Below, piece by piece: positions 52,719-62,853 of a stretch of DNA of 64,000 nucleotides (within the stretch, counting starts at the first letter, position 1; each line of letters opens with the position of its first letter). A model generated the notes under the pieces. The model did not search any database and had not been told where the DNA came from. It saw only the letters and a program-made list of their open reading frames with translations. The stretch comes from Actinomycetes bacterium (GTDB lineage Bacteria > Actinomycetota > CALGFH01). The translations under genes and the position numbers were made by a program. Location of the stretch: the NCBI GenBank assembly GCA_036000965.1, contig DASYUT010000048.1, forward strand, positions 1 through 64,000, given 5' to 3'.

Positions 52719-54986
52719 GTGCGGAGCGTGCCCCCGGTGGCCAACGACCTGAGCAACGTGACCTTGCCCGAGAAGGTGACCTCGCCCGAGGGCGAGGAGT
52801 TCGTGCTGGCGGACGAGTCGGCCACCCGCGTCCTGGTCAAGGGCGTCACCGCCGTCCTGCGGGCCCGGACCGAGCAGCTCTGGTCCACCAAGGAAGGGGA
52901 CATGTTCCTGTTCGCCGACGCCGAGGGGAACCTCGACCCGGACAAGGCGATCGGCGCCGGCTTCTACTACAAGGACTGTCGCTTCCTCTCCGACTTCGTG
53001 ATGAAGGTCGACGGCCGCGACCCGCTGCTGCTGTCGACTTCGGCCGACCGCGCCTACATGAGCCACATCGACGTCGCCAACCAGGACCTCTACGAAGGCG
53101 ACGACGGCGAGGTCACCGCCTTGCAGGGCACGGTCAACATCCGGCGCACCCGGGTCATCAACGGGCGGCTGTACGAGCGCATCCGCATCCGCAACTACAA
53201 CGAGACGCCGGTCGACCTGACCGTCGAGCTCTCCTTCGGCACCGACTTCGCCGACATCTTCGAGGTCCGGGGCCTGAAGCGCACCGTGCGAGGCAAGCTG
53301 GCGATACCCAAGGCCGACAAGGGCTCGGCTGTGTTCGCCTACAAGGGCGAGGACGGCGTCTTCCGCGAGACCCGGATCGCGTTCGAGCTGCCCCCGACCC
53401 AGATCGACGTGGAAGGCGACCGGGTGGTCGCCTCCTGGCGGGTGCGTCTGGAGCACGGCGAGTTCGAGGTCATCCCGATCACCGTCGAGCCCCGGGTGGA
53501 CGGCGCCCACGCGCCACCCAGGCCGTTCGACAACGCCGTGCAGGACCTGCGCCGCTCCTACGAGGCGTGGGAGCGGTCCTGCACCCGCATCTGGACCGAC
53601 AACGAGCTGTACAACTCCCTGCTCACCCGGGGCATGCGCGACCTGCGGGCGCTGCGCACACCGACCCCGCCCGGCGACATCGTGGCGGCCGGCATCCCCT
53701 GGTTCGTGGCCCCCTTCGGACGCGACGCCCTGATGACCTGCCACCAGACCCTGATGCTGAACCCCGAGCTGACCCAGACCACCCTCAAGGTCCTGGCCGC
53801 CTACCAGGCCGACGAGGTGGACGAGTGGCGCGACGCCGAGCCCGGCAAGATCCTGCACGAGCTGCGCCAGGGGGAGCTGGCCGGCGCCCACATCATCCCG
53901 CACACCCCTTACTACGGCTCGATCGACTCCACGCCGCTGTGGCTGCTGCTGTTCGGGACCTACTACCGCTGGACGGGCGACCTCGACTTCTGCCGGGAGC
54001 TGCTGCCCAACGCCGAGCGGGCCCTGGCCTGGGTCGACCAGTACGGCGACAGGGACGGCGACGGCTTCCTCGAGTACCAGCGCTCGAGCCCCCGCGGGCT
54101 GGCCAACCAGGGCTGGAAGGACTCCCACAACTCGGTCGTGCACCCCGACGGCCGGCTCGCCGAGCCCCCGATCGCCCTGTCCGAGGTGCAGGCCTACGTC
54201 TACCTGGCCAAGTGGCGGGTGGCCGAGGTCTACGACGCGCTCGGCCAGCCCCACCGCGGGGCGGCCCTGCGCCGGGAGGCGGCCGAGCTGAAGGCCAGGT
54301 TCAACGAGCGGTTCTGGGTCGAGGAGGAGGAGTACTTCGCCATGGCCCTGGACGGAGCCAAGCGGCAGGTGACCACGGTGACCTCCAACCCGGCCCACGG
54401 CCTGTACTGCGACATCGTCGACCCCGACAAGGCCGGCGCGATGGCCAGGCGGCTGCTGGCACCGGACATGTTCTCCGGCTGGGGCATCCGGACCATGTCG
54501 AAGTCCGCGCTGGCCTACAACCCGATGAGCTACCACAACGGCTCCATCTGGCCGCACGACAACTCCTTCATCGGGGCCGGGCTCAAGCGTTACGGGCATT
54601 CCAAGGCGACCAACCGGGTCGCCACCGCCATGTTCGACATGGCGGTCAACGTCGACTACATGCGCCTGCCCGAGCTGTTCTGCGGCTTCACGCGGCGGGC
54701 GCCCAACCGGCCGGTGGCCTACCCGGTGGCCTGCGCCCCCCAGGCGTGGGCGGCGGGCGCCCCGTTCCTGCTCCTGCAGGCGATGCTCGGCATCTCGGCC
54801 CGGGCGCCCGAGAACCAGGTGACCATCAACAAGCCGCTGCTGCCCCCCTGGCTCAACATGGTCGAGCTGCACAACCTGCGGGTGGGCCAGTCGACGATCT
54901 CGGTCGTCTTCCGCCGCCAGGGCGAGACGACCGGCTTCTCCCTGCTGGAGAAGGAGGGCAACGTCCGGGTGCTCATGGAGGAGTGA
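52719..54986 (+). CDS. glycogen debranching-type protein (amylo-alpha-1,6-glucosidase family)
   Basis: 755 residues from GTG 52719. The N-terminal part (about 40-230) matches the glycogen-debranching N-terminal domain (GFYYKDCRFLSDFVMKVDG); the C-terminal part (about 300-700) is an (alpha/alpha)6 barrel with WFVAPFGRDALMTCHQTLML, YYGSIDSTPLWLLLFGTYYR, QGWKDSHNSV and MSYHNGSIWPHDNS, including acidic residues in catalytic positions of GH15/GH63-like enzymes. It likely acts on alpha-glucan or trehalose/mannosylglycerate-like substrates; the exact substrate is unclear. Stands alone between thrB and rho. No signal peptide, so cytosolic. Confidence 0.88.
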   Translation: MRSVPPVANDLSNVTLPEKVTSPEGEEFVLADESATRVLVKGVTAVLRARTEQLWSTKEGDMFLFADAEGNLDPDKAIGAGFYYKDCRFLSDFVMKVDGRDPLLLSTSADRAYMSHIDVANQDLYEGDDGEVTALQGTVNIRRTRVINGRLYERIRIRNYNETPVDLTVELSFGTDFADIFEVRGLKRTVRGKLAIPKADKGSAVFAYKGEDGVFRETRIAFELPPTQIDVEGDRVVASWRVRLEHGEFEVIPITVEPRVDGAHAPPRPFDNAVQDLRRSYEAWERSCTRIWTDNELYNSLLTRGMRDLRALRTPTPPGDIVAAGIPWFVAPFGRDALMTCHQTLMLNPELTQTTLKVLAAYQADEVDEWRDAEPGKILHELRQGELAGAHIIPHTPYYGSIDSTPLWLLLFGTYYRWTGDLDFCRELLPNAERALAWVDQYGDRDGDGFLEYQRSSPRGLANQGWKDSHNSVVHPDGRLAEPPIALSEVQAYVYLAKWRVAEVYDALGQPHRGAALRREAAELKARFNERFWVEEEEYFAMALDGAKRQVTTVTSNPAHGLYCDIVDPDKAGAMARRLLAPDMFSGWGIRTMSKSALAYNPMSYHNGSIWPHDNSFIGAGLKRYGHSKATNRVATAMFDMAVNVDYMRLPELFCGFTRRAPNRPVAYPVACAPQAWAAGAPFLLLQAMLGISARAPENQVTINKPLLPPWLNMVELHNLRVGQSTISVVFRRQGETTGFSLLEKEGNVRVLMEE

Positions 54987-55595
54987 CCAGGGCCCGGCCC
55001 TGCGTGCGGGGGGGCGATCAAGGGTCCGGCCGTGGTGAGGAGGAGTGACCAGGGGACCCGCCCCGCGTTGAGACTGTTGCGCGGGGCAGCCTTCGGCCCC
55101 TACAATGCGAGAGGTCTCCGTCGCTGGCCATTTCGGTCGACGCCCCCGCCACCCTGTCTCATCGCTACGAGCGAACCCTGTAGCCGCAAGCGCAGATCGT
55201 CTTTGCGATAGTCGGGAATGCCCGGCAGGGTAGTCACTGTTCCTGGGGGTGGACGTCCAGCCGGCCAGCGGCGACAGATTGCCAGTTCCTAATCGAATGA
55301 GCTGCCGAGCTCGCGTGATTCCACATCTCGGCGGAGGTTGCTCTTCGGCTGAGGGTGTCTCCGGCACGACGGTAGACGACACTTCGCAATGTTGCGCGGG
55401 GCTCCGTGCTGGCTGAGCTGGAGCCTGGGTGGCAGGAACAGGAGCAGACGCGGGATCTTCCTCCAGGGTGCCCCTCCGCGGCACCGAGTCCTCCAGCTGC
55501 CTCGACCAATCGACTCGACGACACGGGCGGCGTGCGCCCGAAGCATCACAGCGGGCGGCGCGCGGTCGCCCACGAATGACCACAGGAAGGTGAAG
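54987..55595 (+). promoter_or_regulatory. long leader of rho with a clear promoter
   Basis: TTGCGC (55077-55082), 18-base spacer, TACAAT (55101-55106) form the best promoter seen in this window, about 490 bases before the rho start. No credible gene lies between; the 5' UTR would be about 480 nt. Rho is autoregulated through its leader in other bacteria, so a rho-utilisation site or attenuator here is plausible. The immediate start has CACAGGAAGGTGAAG as ribosome site. Confidence 0.65.
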
Positions 55596-57623
55596 ATGGC
55601 AACCACCGAACGAGACGTCCTCCAGGGAAAGGTGCTGCCCGAGCTGCAGGCGATCGCCTCGTCGATGGGAGTCCAGGGCTACCAGCGACTCCGCAAGGCC
55701 GACCTCATCGGTGCAATCGTCGCCAAGGCCCAGGGCGTCGAGTTCGTGCCGTCCACCCGCCCGTCGACCCGGTCCCGGCGTGGCACGGAGGCCGAGCCGA
55801 CGCTGACCGAGGCGGCAGCTACCGCCCAGCCCACGCTGCCCGAAGCGGCAGGGCGCCCGGCCGAACCGGGCGCCGGCGACGGCGGCCAGCGGCGGAGAGC
55901 AGCCAGGCGCGGGCGGGGCGGGGACGCCGAGCAGGCGCTGGGCCCGGCCGCCAACGGCGAGGCCGGCCCGGCCGGCGACACGGCCCCTGAGGTGACCCCG
56001 GCCATGGCGGCCAGCCCGAACGGCAGCACGACGGCTGCCTCGCCGCCCGCCCAGGACGCCGGCGACCGGCAGTCGACCGTGAACGACCCGGCCTCGCGCG
56101 TGAACGACCCGGCCTCGCGCGAAGCGAGCGACCCGGCCGAGGCCCAGCCCGGTGGGCAGACCCAGGGCCAGGCGTCCGAGACGCGGTCCGGGTCCGCCGA
56201 CGGCCAGCAGGCCGGCGGCGGGGCCCAGGGCCAGCAGAGCCAGGGCCAGCAGAGCCAGGGCCAGAGCCAGCAGAGCCAGGGCCAGCCCGACGGCCAGGGC
56301 AGGGGCGAGGGCCCCCGCCGGGACTGGAACGCCAACCAGGGTCAGGGCGGCAACCGCTGGGACCAGAGCCAGCAGCAGGGCGGCGGCCGGCGGAGCCGCA
56401 ACCGCAACAGGAACCGCAACCGCAGCCGCCAGTTCCCCGACCAGGGCGGCGTGGCGGTCATGGAGCGGCCCGACTTCCGGGGCGCCCAGGGCGGCGACGA
56501 CCGCCCCGAGGTCGTCCGCACCGGCACCCTCGACATCCGCTCCCAGGACGGCTACGGCTTCCTGCGGGTCGGCAGCTACCTGCCCGGACCCGAGGACGTC
56601 TACGTGCCGCTGTCGATGATCCGCCGGCTCGGCCTGCGCCGGGGCGACGAGATCGAGGGCACGGTCAAGCTACCGCGCGACTCCGAGAAGTACGCGGCCC
56701 TGTCCCGGGTGGACAAGGTCAACGGCATGGACCCCGAGGAGGCCCGCAACCGCACGGACTTCAAGGACCTGACCCCGCTCTACCCGCAGGAGCGGCTGCG
56801 CCTGGAGCACAACCCGACCGAGATCTCGACCCGCGTCATGGACCTGATGTGCCCGATCGGCAAGGGCCAGCGCGGCCTGATCGTCTCGCCGCCCAAGGCG
56901 GGCAAGACGATGCTCATGAAGCAGATCGCCAACGCGATCACCGACAACAACCCCGAGTGCGTCCTGATCATCCTCCTGGTCGACGAGCGGCCGGAGGAGG
57001 TCACCGACATGCAGCGCTCGACCAAGGCGCGGGTCATCTACTCGACCTTCGACCGTCCGAGCGAGGACCACTGCCAGGTGTCGGAGCTGACCATCGAGCG
57101 GGCCAAGCGGCTCGTCGAGTACGGCCAGGACGTGGTGATCCTGCTCGACGGGATCACGCGCCTGTCCCGCGCCTACAACCTGGCCACCCCGGCCAGCGGC
57201 AAGATCCTCTCCGGTGGCGTGGACTCCTCCGCCCTCTACCCGCCCAAGCGGTTCTTCGGCGCGGCCCGCAACCTGGAGGACGGCGGCTCGCTGACGATCC
57301 TGGCCACCGCGCTGGTCGACACCGGCTCGCGCATGGACGAGGTCATCTTCGAGGAGTTCAAGGGCACCGGGAACATGGAGGTGCGGCTGGACCGCAAGCT
57401 CTCCGAGCGGCGCATCTTCCCTGCCCTGGATGTCGACGCCTCCTCCACCCGCAAGGAGGAGCTGCTGCTCACCGAGGAGGAGCTGGTGGTGGCGTGGAAG
57501 CTCCGCCGCGTGCTCGGCGCCCTCGACCCGGCCCAGGCCCTCGAGCTGGTGGTCGACAAGATGCGGGCGAGCAAGAGCAACGCGGAGTTTCTGCGGGTGA
57601 TCCAGCGGGCGAACATCAACTAA
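55596..57623 (+). CDS. rho: transcription termination factor Rho
   Basis: 675 residues from ATG 55596 (AGGAAGGTG upstream), much longer than the 419 of E. coli. Residues 1-45 are the Rho-N helical domain ([31 protein letters not shown]). An insertion of roughly 250 residues follows, first Ala/Pro/Glu-rich, then [18 protein letters not shown] and [16 protein letters not shown], evidently disordered. The cold-shock RNA-binding domain starts near 305 ([20 protein letters not shown]), and the ATPase core contains Walker A SPPKAGKT at 431-438, [13 protein letters not shown] and [11 protein letters not shown]. Hexameric RNA-dependent translocase ending transcription. Confidence 0.97.
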   Translation: MATTERDVLQGKVLPELQAIASSMGVQGYQRLRKADLIGAIVAKAQGVEFVPSTRPSTRSRRGTEAEPTLTEAAATAQPTLPEAAGRPAEPGAGDGGQRRRAARRGRGGDAEQALGPAANGEAGPAGDTAPEVTPAMAASPNGSTTAASPPAQDAGDRQSTVNDPASRVNDPASREASDPAEAQPGGQTQGQASETRSGSADGQQAGGGAQGQQSQGQQSQGQSQQSQGQPDGQGRGEGPRRDWNANQGQGGNRWDQSQQQGGGRRSRNRNRNRNRSRQFPDQGGVAVMERPDFRGAQGGDDRPEVVRTGTLDIRSQDGYGFLRVGSYLPGPEDVYVPLSMIRRLGLRRGDEIEGTVKLPRDSEKYAALSRVDKVNGMDPEEARNRTDFKDLTPLYPQERLRLEHNPTEISTRVMDLMCPIGKGQRGLIVSPPKAGKTMLMKQIANAITDNNPECVLIILLVDERPEEVTDMQRSTKARVIYSTFDRPSEDHCQVSELTIERAKRLVEYGQDVVILLDGITRLSRAYNLATPASGKILSGGVDSSALYPPKRFFGAARNLEDGGSLTILATALVDTGSRMDEVIFEEFKGTGNMEVRLDRKLSERRIFPALDVDASSTRKEELLLTEEELVVAWKLRRVLGALDPAQALELVVDKMRASKSNAEFLRVIQRANIN

Positions 57624-57842
57624 CCCCCCGCACCGGTCAGGGTGCCTGCGCTGTGGTCAGGCGGGTGCCGGAATGCGCGGGCCGGGGCCGGCGTTGTACC
57701 CGGCGTGCGTGCCAAGGCCGCTGCATCCGGGTGGTGTAGGATCGACCGGTTCGCCTCGGAGGCCGTCCGCCGTTCGGCAGGGGTTGCAGCCATGCAACGC
57801 GCACGAGGACCCGAGGTTTCTTTTGCAAGGAGCGCCAACACC

Positions 57843-58070
57843 ATGAAGCAGGGCATCCACCCTGAGTACAAGGTCACGACCGTGCACTGCTCGTGCGGCG
57901 AGACCTTCCAGACCCGCTCCACATCCACAGTCTCCGACCTGCGGGTCGACCTCTGCTCGAAGTGCCACCCCTTCTACACGGGCAAGCAGAAGCTGGTCGA
58001 CGCCGGTGGCCGGGTGGAGCGGTTCGAGCGCCGCTACGGCAAGCGCAAGACCCCCGAGACGCGGGCCTGA
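57843..58070 (+). CDS. rpmE: 50S ribosomal protein L31, zinc-binding (C+) type
   Basis: 75 residues. [20 protein letters not shown], then [19 protein letters not shown]: four Cys (Cys16, Cys18, Cys37, Cys40) make the zinc-containing form. The terminal basic tail [10 protein letters not shown] is typical. Conserved position after rho. GCAAGGAGCG precedes the ATG. Candidate promoter GTGTAGGAT lies around 57736. Confidence 0.95.
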   Translation: MKQGIHPEYKVTTVHCSCGETFQTRSTSTVSDLRVDLCSKCHPFYTGKQKLVDAGGRVERFERRYGKRKTPETRA

Positions 58071-58098
58071 GGCCCGCGCCGGGAAGCGGAGCGCGGCA

Positions 58099-59118
58099 AT
58101 GGCCGACGAGGCCGTGAGCGGCCAGCCGGTCTACTACGGCGGCCAGGCGGTCCTGGAGGGCGTGATGATGCGCGGCCAGGACGCCTGGTCGGTCGCGGTG
58201 CGCCGTCCCCAGGGCGAGATCTACCTCGAGCGGCGGCAGCTCTCGCCCCTGGCCAAGCGGGTGCGGCTGTTCCGGCTGCCGTTCTTCCGGGGAATCGGGG
58301 TGCTGGCCGACTCGCTGGCGATCGGCGTGCGCGCCCTGGCCATCTCCGGCAACCAGGCCCTGGGCGAGGACGAGCAGCTCACCGACAAGCAGATGAACTG
58401 GTCGCTCGCGGTCGGCGCGGTGTTCTTCTCGTTCGTGTTCATCCTGCTGCCCGCGTTCGGCACCAACTGGCTCTCCCACCGGGTGCCCGACAACCTGGTC
58501 TTCAACCTGATCGAGGGGCTGGCTCGGCTGGCCTTCTTCCTCGGCTACATCCTGTTGATCTCCCGGTTCCGGGACATCCGGCGGGTGTTCGAGTACCACG
58601 GGGCCGAGCACAAGGCGATCCACTGCTACGAGGCTGACCTGCCGCTCGACCCCGACAACGTGGACCGCTTCCCGACCCTGCACGTCCGCTGCGGCACGAA
58701 CTTCCTGCTCATCCTGTTCGTGGTCACGCTCGTGCTGTTCACCGTCGGGTTCTCCCTGGCCGGCCGGCCGCCGCTGCTGGTCCGCGTCCCCCTCCAGCTG
58801 CTGGCCGTCCCGGTGATCGTGGGCATCGCCTACGAGGGCATCCGGCTGGGGGCCGGGCGCGAGCGCTCGTCGCTGGTCCGGGCGATCATGAAGCCGGGCC
58901 TGTGGCTGCAGATGCTGACCACCAAACCGCCCTCGCGGGACCAGATCGAGGTCGCCATCCGCGCCCTCGAGCAGGTGCTGCCCCCGGCCGAGCGGGACAA
59001 GATCCCACTCCTGCCCTCGCCCGTGGTGCACGCGACGCCAGCACCGGAGACGACCCCCGAGCCGGTCCCGGGGGCGAGCCCGAGCCCTCCGGTGGATCGG
59101 CTGCCGGGCGGCCGGTAG
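58099..59118 (+). CDS. DUF1385 family membrane protein
   Basis: 339 residues. VYYGGQAVLEGVMMRGQDAW at the N-terminus, DIRRVFEYHGAEHKAIHCYE and HVRCGTNFLLILFVVTLVLF are the signatures of DUF1385 (YqhQ-like). Four to five hydrophobic segments lie at about 120-145, 155-170, 205-228 and 236-255. The HGAEHK and HxRCG motifs suggest a metal site but the function is unknown. Its location between rpmE and prfA is conserved in many Gram-positive bacteria and suggests a link to translation or cell envelope. Pro-rich C-terminal tail. Confidence 0.93.
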   Translation: MADEAVSGQPVYYGGQAVLEGVMMRGQDAWSVAVRRPQGEIYLERRQLSPLAKRVRLFRLPFFRGIGVLADSLAIGVRALAISGNQALGEDEQLTDKQMNWSLAVGAVFFSFVFILLPAFGTNWLSHRVPDNLVFNLIEGLARLAFFLGYILLISRFRDIRRVFEYHGAEHKAIHCYEADLPLDPDNVDRFPTLHVRCGTNFLLILFVVTLVLFTVGFSLAGRPPLLVRVPLQLLAVPVIVGIAYEGIRLGAGRERSSLVRAIMKPGLWLQMLTTKPPSRDQIEVAIRALEQVLPPAERDKIPLLPSPVVHATPAPETTPEPVPGASPSPPVDRLPGGR

Positions 59119-59190
59119 CGGCGCTGGCGCCCCGACCCGGACCACCCGGCGTGGCCCTGAGGCCACCTCGAGAGGGAGAGAAGGCAGCAC

Positions 59191-60260
<1,070 letters not shown>

Positions 60261-60264
<4 letters not shown>

Positions 60265-60329
60265 GCGGGCCGGGCGCAGGGATCGTCTCGCCAGGGATCG
60301 TCTCGCGCGGGCAGGAGGGGCGCCGATGA
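60261..60329 (+). promoter_or_regulatory. 22-codon ORF bridging prfA and prmC
   Basis: An ATG overlapping the prfA stop (ATGA at 60261) opens a 22-codon ORF (begins MSGPGAGIVSPG) whose TGA overlaps the prmC ATG (60326). It contains an internal direct repeat, GGGATCGTCTCG twice, and ends with GGGCAGGAGGGGCGCCG, the prmC ribosome site. The layout matches the mini-ORFs before mmsA and thrC. Confidence 0.6.
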
Positions 60330-61192
60330 CCGCCCGGGCCGAGCAGGCGCCGGCCGTCCGCGACCTGCTCGCGGCGGTCACCCGCGAGCTGGCCGGGGCC
60401 GGCTGCGTGTCGGCCCGGGCCGAGGCGCGCTGGCTGGTCGGGGAGGCGCTCGGCCTGGACCGGCCGGAGCTGGCCGGTCGGGGAACGGCGGTGCCCGGGC
60501 CGGCACGCGAGCGGCTGGCCGCGATGGTGGCGCGCCGGGTGTCCGGGGAGCCGCTGCAGTACGTCGTCGGCTGGGCTCCGTTCGGAGGCCTGCGGCTCGA
60601 GGTCGGCCCGGACGTGTTCGTGCCCCGTCCCGAGACCGAGGGGCTGGCCGAGCGGGCGGCCAGGCTGCTGCGGGCGGGGCCCGCTCCGCGCGTGGCAGTC
60701 GACCTGTGCACCGGGTCGGGCGCGGTCGCGTGCTTCCTCGCTCACGCGGTGCCCGGAGCCCGGGTCGTGGCCACCGAGCTGGACCCCGGCGCGCTCGCCT
60801 GGGCCCGGCGCAACACCGGCCGCCACGGCGTCGAGTTGCTCGAGGGGGACCTCGACGGGCCCCTCCCGCCCGAGCTGGCCGGCCAGGTGCGGGTCATGAC
60901 CGCCAACGTGCCCTACGTGCCGACCGCGGCCATCGACCTGCTCCCGCGCGACGTGCGCGAGCACGAGCCGCGACTGGCCCTGGACGGCGGCCCCGACGGC
61001 CTGGACGTGCTGCGGGCGGTGGCGGCGCGAGCGCCGCGCTGGCTCGCCGGTGGTGGGCGGCTGTTCTGCGAGATCGGCGACGACCAGGGCGGGACCGCCG
61101 TGCGTGTGCTCGAGGAGTCCGGCTTCCGGGAGGTCGGCGTCCACCCCGACCTGGTCGGTCGGGACCGCGTGATCGAAGGGAGGCGACCGTGA
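60326..61192 (+). CDS. prmC: release factor glutamine methyltransferase
   Basis: 288 residues. N-terminal helical domain (residues 1-75, RAEARWLVGEALGLDRPELA), then SAM-binding VAVDLCTGSGAVACFLAHAV and the substrate-binding motif, here NVPY at 194-197 instead of canonical NPPY. The C-terminal FCEIGDDQGG segment fits PrmC. Methylates the GGQ glutamine of release factors. The NVPY variant occurs in a related actinobacterial methylase group, but the position after prfA supports the PrmC role. It overlaps the Sua5 gene (GTGA). Confidence 0.9.
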   Translation: MTARAEQAPAVRDLLAAVTRELAGAGCVSARAEARWLVGEALGLDRPELAGRGTAVPGPARERLAAMVARRVSGEPLQYVVGWAPFGGLRLEVGPDVFVPRPETEGLAERAARLLRAGPAPRVAVDLCTGSGAVACFLAHAVPGARVVATELDPGALAWARRNTGRHGVELLEGDLDGPLPPELAGQVRVMTANVPYVPTAAIDLLPRDVREHEPRLALDGGPDGLDVLRAVAARAPRWLAGGGRLFCEIGDDQGGTAVRVLEESGFREVGVHPDLVGRDRVIEGRRP

Positions 61193-61995
61193 CCGGCGAG
61201 GACGGGCGCGCCGCCGCCGAGGACGGGCGCGCCACCGGCGAGGACGGGCGCGCCACCGGCGAGGACGGACGAGCCACTCGCGAGGGCCAGGGCGCCACCG
61301 GCGAGGTGGAGCGCGACGACCCCCTGGCCGACGAGCCACGGGTGGTCCGGGTGACCGACGACGAGAGCCTGTGGGACGGGCTGCTCGAGGTCGGCGGGCA
61401 GGTCATCGCCCGCGGCGGCCTCGTCGTGGTCCCGACCGACACCCTGTACGGGGTCGGCTGCGACCCGTTCAACCCCTCGGCCGTGGACGCGCTGTTCCGG
61501 GCCAAGGGCCGTGGCCGCGACCTGCCCCTGCCCGTGCTCGTGCACGGCTGGCGCCAGGCGGTCGGGCTCGTGGACGAGGTGACCGAGCAGGCCAAGGCGC
61601 TGATCGCGGCCTGGTGGCCCGGCCCCCTGTCGATCGTGCTGCGCGAGGCACCCGGGATCGGCTGGGACCTCGGCTACAGCCGGGGGACCTTGCTGGTGCG
61701 CATGCCCAAGCAGACGTTCACGCTCGCCCTGATCCAGCGGACCGGCCCGCTCGCGGTGTCGAGCGCCAACCGCTCGGGCATGCCCACGCCTGACAGCATG
61801 CCGGGCATCGTCGAGCAGCTTGGCGACGAGGTCGGCGTGTTCTTCGACGCCGGCCCGGCCGGCGGCGGCCCGGCATCGACGATCGTGGACCTGACCGGGC
61901 CCCTGCCGCGGCTGCTGCGTCGGGGCGCGATCCCCGACGAGGAGATCCAGCGCGTCCTCGACGAGCCGCTCGTCGACGCCACGAAGTCGAGCTGA
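61189..61995 (+). CDS. L-threonylcarbamoyladenylate synthase (Sua5/YrdC family)
   Basis: 268 residues from a GTG overlapping the prmC stop. The YrdC domain (about 55-255) has VVPTDTLYGVGCDPFN, ALFRAKGRGRDLPLPVLVHG, WWPGPLSIVLR, TLLVRMPKQ and SSANRSGMPTPDS. It makes threonylcarbamoyl-AMP for t6A37 in ANN-decoding tRNAs. Residues 2-45 are an extra repeated segment (EDGRATGEDGRATGEDGRAT), low complexity and probably disordered; the true start could lie downstream (for example near ADEPRVV). Conserved neighbour of prmC. Confidence 0.93.
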   Translation: MTGEDGRAAAEDGRATGEDGRATGEDGRATREGQGATGEVERDDPLADEPRVVRVTDDESLWDGLLEVGGQVIARGGLVVVPTDTLYGVGCDPFNPSAVDALFRAKGRGRDLPLPVLVHGWRQAVGLVDEVTEQAKALIAAWWPGPLSIVLREAPGIGWDLGYSRGTLLVRMPKQTFTLALIQRTGPLAVSSANRSGMPTPDSMPGIVEQLGDEVGVFFDAGPAGGGPASTIVDLTGPLPRLLRRGAIPDEEIQRVLDEPLVDATKSS

Positions 61996-62100
61996 GGGTG
62001 TCACCATTGGAGAACAGGCAGGCCGACTGGAGAACAGCCAGGCCGACGCACACGTGATCTGGGGGGTGTAGGTCTGGGCTATCCACGGCGACTTCCGGGC

Positions 62101-62652
62101 ATGCTGGACGAGCCCGAGCTCAGTATCCTCTTCGTCTGCACCGGGAACATCTGCCGGTCGCCGATCGCCGAGGCGGTCGCCTGGCGGGAGCTGGCCCGCT
62201 ACCCCGACGCGGCGGTGCAGTTCAGCTCGGCCGGCAGCCACGCGCTCGAGGGCAACCCGGCCACCAGCCGGACGGTGGCCGCGGCGGCCGCGCTCGGCGC
62301 CGACCTCGAATGGCACCGCGCCCGCGAGCTCACCCGGCGCCGGGTCCAGGACGCCGACCTCGTGCTGTGCATGGCGCAGGAGCACCTCGGGTATGTGGCC
62401 GCCTACGACCGCTCCGCGGCCGACCGGACGTTCCTGCTCGCCAGCTGGGCTCGTGCCCTGGCCCGGGTCGACCGCATGGCCGCCACCTCCGAGGAGCTGC
62501 TGGCCATGGTGGCCAAGGAGGTCGCCGAGGAGCCGGGCGACGAGATCGACGACCCGATCGGGCTCACCGACGAGGCGTACGCGCTGTGCGCCCAGCGCCT
62601 GGAGGAGCTTGTCCCAGGGGTGGTCCGCGGACTCGCCCGGGTTACCTCCTAG
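62101..62652 (+). CDS. low-molecular-weight protein-tyrosine phosphatase
   Basis: 183 residues. The P-loop FVCTGNICRSPIAEAVA holds Cys13, Arg19 and Ser20 (CX5RS). General acid Asp is in EIDDPIGL near residue 156. No membrane segment. Family members dephosphorylate tyrosine kinases of polysaccharide export, or phospho-arginine when next to McsB; here its place after Sua5 is a common actinobacterial and Firmicutes arrangement whose target is undefined. The ATG has weak ribosome site; an upstream start is not apparent. Confidence 0.9.
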   Translation: MLDEPELSILFVCTGNICRSPIAEAVAWRELARYPDAAVQFSSAGSHALEGNPATSRTVAAAAALGADLEWHRARELTRRRVQDADLVLCMAQEHLGYVAAYDRSAADRTFLLASWARALARVDRMAATSEELLAMVAKEVAEEPGDEIDDPIGLTDEAYALCAQRLEELVPGVVRGLARVTS

Positions 62653-62853
62653 GCGGTGGCGCAGCAGTCCTGCACGTAGCTCGACGCTGCGACCAGGGCT
62701 GCGACCAGGAAAGGACTTGCGAGGCCACAGGAGGCCACAGGCAAGACCTCGGGTGCCCTGCTTGGGCTTCGGGGTGACCCCCGAGGCTTTCCGGGTGCGT
62801 GATAGCCTCGATCGGTCTTGCACCGGGTGACGATGGGGGAAAGGGATCCAGCG
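62653..62853 (+). promoter_or_regulatory. glyA leader with element shared with the hom leader
   Basis: 62662-62724 contains CAGCAGTCCTGCACGTAGCT then CGACGCTGCGACCAG and AAGGACTTGCGAGG, matching the hom leader (48762-48810) except for a 12-bp tandem duplication (GCTGCGACCAGG, 62686-62709). AGTCCT and AGGACT can pair. The hairpin CCTCGGGTGCCC...GGGTGACCCCCGAGG follows at about 62748-62785. Possible -10 GATAGCCT near 62802. Confidence 0.5.

Noticed and set aside
52632-55583. 983-codon minus-strand ORF opposite the debranching enzyme
   Set aside because: Antisense shadow; no family signature, while the plus strand carries a clear catalytic barrel.
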